Position numbers and translations under genes: made by a program. Of a stretch of 64,000 nucleotides of DNA, positions 60,795 to 64,000 are shown piece by piece. Positions within the stretch are counted from its first letter, which is position 1. Each line of letters starts with the position of its first letter. Origin of the DNA: Przewalskia tangutica (lineage: Eukaryota > Streptophyta > Magnoliopsida > Solanales > Solanaceae); contig CM056723.1 in NCBI GenBank assembly GCA_029844215.1, positions 87,350,790 through 87,414,789 on the forward strand. The letters run 5' to 3'. The notes under the pieces are model-generated. The model was not told the DNA's origin and searched no databases. It saw only the letters and a list, made by a program, of their open reading frames with translations.

Positions 60795-62055
60795 ATGCCT
60801 CCGCGCAAGGCAACCCGGGCCCAGATGGGCAAGGCAGCCGAGGGAGCTGCTAGTAGAGTACAGAGGAGTACGAGGGCGCAGGCCCGGTCTTTACCTGAGA
60901 TAGTGCTTCAGACGGCGAGTTTTGCGACGCCGCCAGCCCCAGCAGAGTTTAGAGCCGCAGCAGTGGCTGCTGAGACCACAGTACCTGAACCTCCAGTCCC
61001 ACAGCCTGGAGCAGAGGAGATGGGTTACAAGGAGATGGCCGAGTTATTGGCCTGGATAGTGGCAAGGCACGAGGATAAGCTGGATGCAGCGATTCCGGTT
61101 CCAGTAGTACCCATGGTTCACCCGAGATCGGATAGTTTGAGGCTACGGGACTTTCTGAGTTGTAGCCCGCCAGAGTTCTACGGGTCGAGGCCTGAGGATG
61201 ATCCACAGGAGTTCATCAAGCGATTCTGCAATGGATCATGAGAGTGATCAAGGCTTGAGACCGAGTCGGTGGTCTTAGGTTCGCATCGGCCGCGTGATCT
61301 GCCGATCGGGTTTGATTCGTGGAGCTGTCCCGGGAGAGTATGCACTTCCAGCTTTGGGACGAGTTCTCGGGGCATTTCTTGCACATTTTTGCCTCGCGGA
61401 TGAGAAGGGCTCGGGCCGCCAGATTTGAGCGTTGAGGCGGGCCGCGACGTTCGGGAGTACAATGTGGAGTTTGACTCATTAGCTCAGACGTCCCGCAATG
61501 GTAGCCGACATGGAGGGCGAGTGCACCGCTACATCACCGGCTTGATGACTACTTGGCGAGGCTTGTTCGGTGTAGCTCTTCACCGGGCATGGACATTGCC
61601 CGCATCTGAGCTTATGACCGGGATGTGAGGAGCAGAGGTCGGCGGAATGGCCGAGATCGCAAGAAGGGCGAGCAGCAGGTCTTTTGGCGACTTTCGAGGC
61701 GGACCGCCAGAAGACTAGTTATGCGCCTCCGCCCGGTCTGAGTGGTCCTCCACAATCTTCAGGGCATCCAGAGTATTCAGGAGCAGGTCAGGGCTCCAAG
61801 GATTCAGATTTTCAGGGGAGCAGGGGTGTTAGCCAGCTGAAGCCACCCCTACCTCGTTGTGGCCGTTGTGGTAGACTCCATAATGGGGAGTGTCGTGCTA
61901 GTTCGGGAGTTTGTTTTACATGCGGCCAGCAGGGCCATTTTGCGAGAAACTGTCCGACCGGAGGTAGCACTGGTGGGATAGCACAGACTACGGGATCTAT
62001 GGCTGGTTCATCACCTTCTACAGCTATGCGCCCTGCAGGGCAGGCCTATGATTAG
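60795..62055 (+). pseudogene. Tekay/Del-like gag of gag-only element 2 (best preserved gag here)
   Basis: Gag forms the virus-like particle and binds element RNA. An open N-terminal part (60795-61241) starts MPPRKATRAQMGKAAEGAAS and includes LRLRDFLSCSPPEFYGSRPE. The capsid core is then broken into frames: MRVIK near 61230, LWDEFSGHFL near 61350-61380, EYNVEFDSLA near 61460-61485. The final open part (61684-62055) has CGRCGRLHNGEC and the zinc knuckle CFTCGQQGHFARNC (about 61915-61955), and ends RPAGQAYD at a TAG. Breaks between 61241 and 61684 are of the same CAG/CTG-associated kind seen elsewhere, so the true genomic gag may be more intact than it looks. Confidence 0.78.
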
Positions 62056-62982
62056 AGTGAAGCGGTAGATGCAGGTATATCCTTAACCCTCTAGAGTTTT
62101 GTATGCTTGAGATGATGATATTATTATGTGCTATGTACGGATAGCGTTGTGTTAATTGTGAGTTAGAAAACATGGTTAGTTGAAAGGGATAAGTATGGGG
62201 ACAGGGAAGGTATGAACCTTAGAATATTACATGTTGAGACCTTAGATGTAAGGTCGTCTCGAGTAAAGGATTTTGCAAATGATCCTTGTGAGTGCTCTAT
62301 ATGCCCGAGGTGTATTAGCATGATAAGTCCATGGGTAGTGTGAGATGGAAGTGGTAGCTTTCATGGCGTGAATTAGTAAGATTGTTCCGTCGGGAACAAG
62401 TGTTTGGCGCGATAGCGGTCGAGTTAGTCACCGTCGCGGTCAACCCGCGGCTGTATTGTGGTGGGTCAGTTCTAGGTGGTCCCGCCGGGTGGTAGGGTCA
62501 CGAGGGTGCTAGGCCCAAGTTTAGATGACCATCGTATGAGTTCGTGGATATGTTCGACCAGAATCGGATCGTGAAGGACGGGAATGGCCTTAAAGAAGAT
62601 CGAGGCTAGTAAGATGACCAAGTTTGGAGGTAGTGACTCCAGAAATTTTGGGAACTGAAGTAATGACTGAAGTATGGTACGTATACTAGAAGAGTTCAAG
62701 TGTTCGAGAAGAGTACGATGAGTAAGGAAAGAAGTGCACATATGCTGAGAGAATAAAAATGATCATTACTTTTGTGAAGTAAAGGTGCGAAGGGAATATC
62801 TTTTAGACCGGGGGTGGAAGCTTTTGTAATGCTAGAGGTGATTCCTCGTTGACTTGGGTTAAGTAATTGCGCGTGTGTTATTTTGTGGCCAGGTGTGGCA
62901 TTGGCAACTTGTTAAGAGGAACTTTATCGTTATCTGTCTTGAGAAGGAACATTCGGGACGAATGTTTCTAAGGAGGGGAGAA
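62056..62982 (+). other. Non-coding 3' region and polypurine tract of element 2
   Basis: No coding sequence. CATTCGGGACGAATG inverted repeat at 62950-62964, purine tract AAGGAGGGGAGAA at 62970-62982. Confidence 0.75.
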
Positions 62983-64000
62983 TGTTATACCCCGTATTTC
63001 CAGAGTATGTACGTGAGGGCGTACGTATAAAAGTTTAAGCCTTAAAGAACACTAAGGGACGAAATTTTGTGCACAACTAGCAAAAAGAATCATTTTCCGA
63101 CGAAACATTTTCCGGACTTTGCGAAGGGAAAATTACGGCTATGTCATTTATTATTTTTGCGGATTTTTCCGAGAGATGAAATATTTTGGACCAACGAGAG
63201 GGCGACACTTGTCACCCTCAAGTGGACGATTTTTGTAGGCATTTTTGGCCTTGTTTCTAGTCAAGGAGTTGGTAGGATATTTTGTGTAGTAGATGAGCAA
63301 GTGGGACCCACAAACACTTGTCCAAATCTTGACCCTCCACTTGCCCCACTTGGCTCAATCTTGGCCATTGAATGTCCTATAAATACCCTCTAATGCAAGA
63401 CCATTTCTTCATCCACACTTGTGAAATTCAAAGGAAAATACTCCTCCTTTGTGTAGTTTTTAGTCCAAAGCCTCCCTACCCCTTGAGAGGCCCTCACGAA
63501 CCCACTTGCCTAGTTGTTTTCGTAAAATACCCCCCCTTGGTAGAAAAGTTTTCTCCTAGTTGTGTTGCTATACCAAAATACCTTGGCCCAAATACCTTGT
63601 AGTATTCCATGGTTACACCTATACTAAAAGCCCAGAAATACTATTATACTTCCCTTCAGTCACAAACGAAACCCTAAAGAAAATCTTCATAGCGGGTTGA
63701 AGTATTAAGAAGAAGTTGCGTAGAACTTCTAAGGGTTGTTTGGAGCGGGTTGGAGCGTTCAGAATAGGAGCTAAACGTTGCTCAGGATCGACATATAAAC
63801 TTGGATAATTTTGGGCTTATCGAGGTAAATACTCTTGTCCTTCTATTGTAATTGGAAATTACATACTGTAGTTGTATAGAAGTGAGTATAAGACGTATAT
63901 AAGGATGGTATAAAAGAAGAGAATTGAATTGAAATCACATCAGAAGAATATTAAAGAAGAAGACCGAATCAGATTTACATAGGGTATTTACGTAGAATTG
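62983..64000 (+). repeat. 3' LTR of gag-only element 2 (partial)
   Basis: It repeats 57360-58390 with few changes, including the U3 module (63188-63219) and TATAAATAC (63378), and runs off the window. The last 40 bases differ from the 5' LTR by losses at CTG/CAG words. Confidence 0.88.

Larger units (their letters stand above)
57360..64000 (+). mobile_element. Gag-only LTR retrotransposon (TR-GAG type), copy 2; right end outside window
   Basis: 5' LTR (57360-60588), initiator-Met primer site (60593-60604), gag (60795-62055), non-coding 3' region, polypurine tract (62970-62982) and the first 1018 bp of the 3' LTR. As in element 1, no protease or RT follows gag: the gag frame ends in a TAG and the next 0.9 kb is non-coding. 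The two elements' internal regions align throughout, so they belong to one pol-less family. Confidence 0.88.

Noticed and set aside
1..64000. Endogenous pararetrovirus or other integrated virus
   Set aside because: No movement-protein or coat-protein motif and no virus-type gene order were seen. All RT-related segments fit Ty3/Gypsy, Ty1/Copia or LINE by domain order and flanking LTRs.

Overview
This window looks like repeat-dense heterochromatin of a dicot plant nuclear genome. The style of the LTR families (ends TGTTA..ACC and GTGACA, very long 2.5-3.9 kb LTRs, initiator-methionine tRNA primer sites) fits Solanaceae, but that assignment is recalled family knowledge, not shown by the sequence. 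I find no host protein gene, rRNA, tRNA or CRISPR array that I can support. Almost everything is retrotransposon: Ty3/Gypsy (Athila-like and Tekay/Del-like chromovirus), Ty1/Copia, LINE fragments, and one probable MITE.

Layout. 1-5689: an Athila-like array with two copies of the same 3' tail, a gag/protease relic between them and one full LTR. 6050-8358: LINE relic (endonuclease and start of reverse transcriptase). 8359-14482: a minus-strand gag-only Gypsy element with damaged ends, cut short next to a piece of another LTR. 14483-33225: a minus-strand element ('A') carrying a 3.1 kb solo LTR (15401-18524), a complete 9.1 kb plus-strand gag-only element (20126-29221, target duplication ATCTT) and a nested LTR. 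33226-49231: a second copy ('B') of the same region, which instead carries an 8.0 kb Tekay-like element (33829-41854, target duplication ATACT) and a complete 3.9 kb solo LTR (44459-48352). The A/B junction (32031-33225) is a patchwork of DNA matching sites 18-22 kb downstream. 49232-56324: Copia and LINE relics, AT-rich DNA, and a 3.28 kb non-autonomous Copia element (52469-55749, target duplication TAATC) inside a probable MITE. 56325-64000: part of another Gypsy LTR, interrupted by a second gag-only element whose 3' LTR runs off the window.

Because A and B share the older nested LTR but each has a private insertion whose empty site is visible in the other copy, the order of events can be read: nested LTR insertion, then segmental duplication, then one young insertion in each copy.

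Four signals stand out: (1) the microhomology-flanked templated filler at the A/B junction; (2) five tandem hairpins in the Copia element whose stems differ by compensatory base changes; (3) a minisatellite of changing unit length at the same relative place in nearly every Gypsy LTR; (4) small indels at CAG/CTG and GC-rich sites that separate otherwise near-identical copies in patches, which may be base-calling error at methylated sites, so many of the 'frameshifts' in the young elements may not be real.
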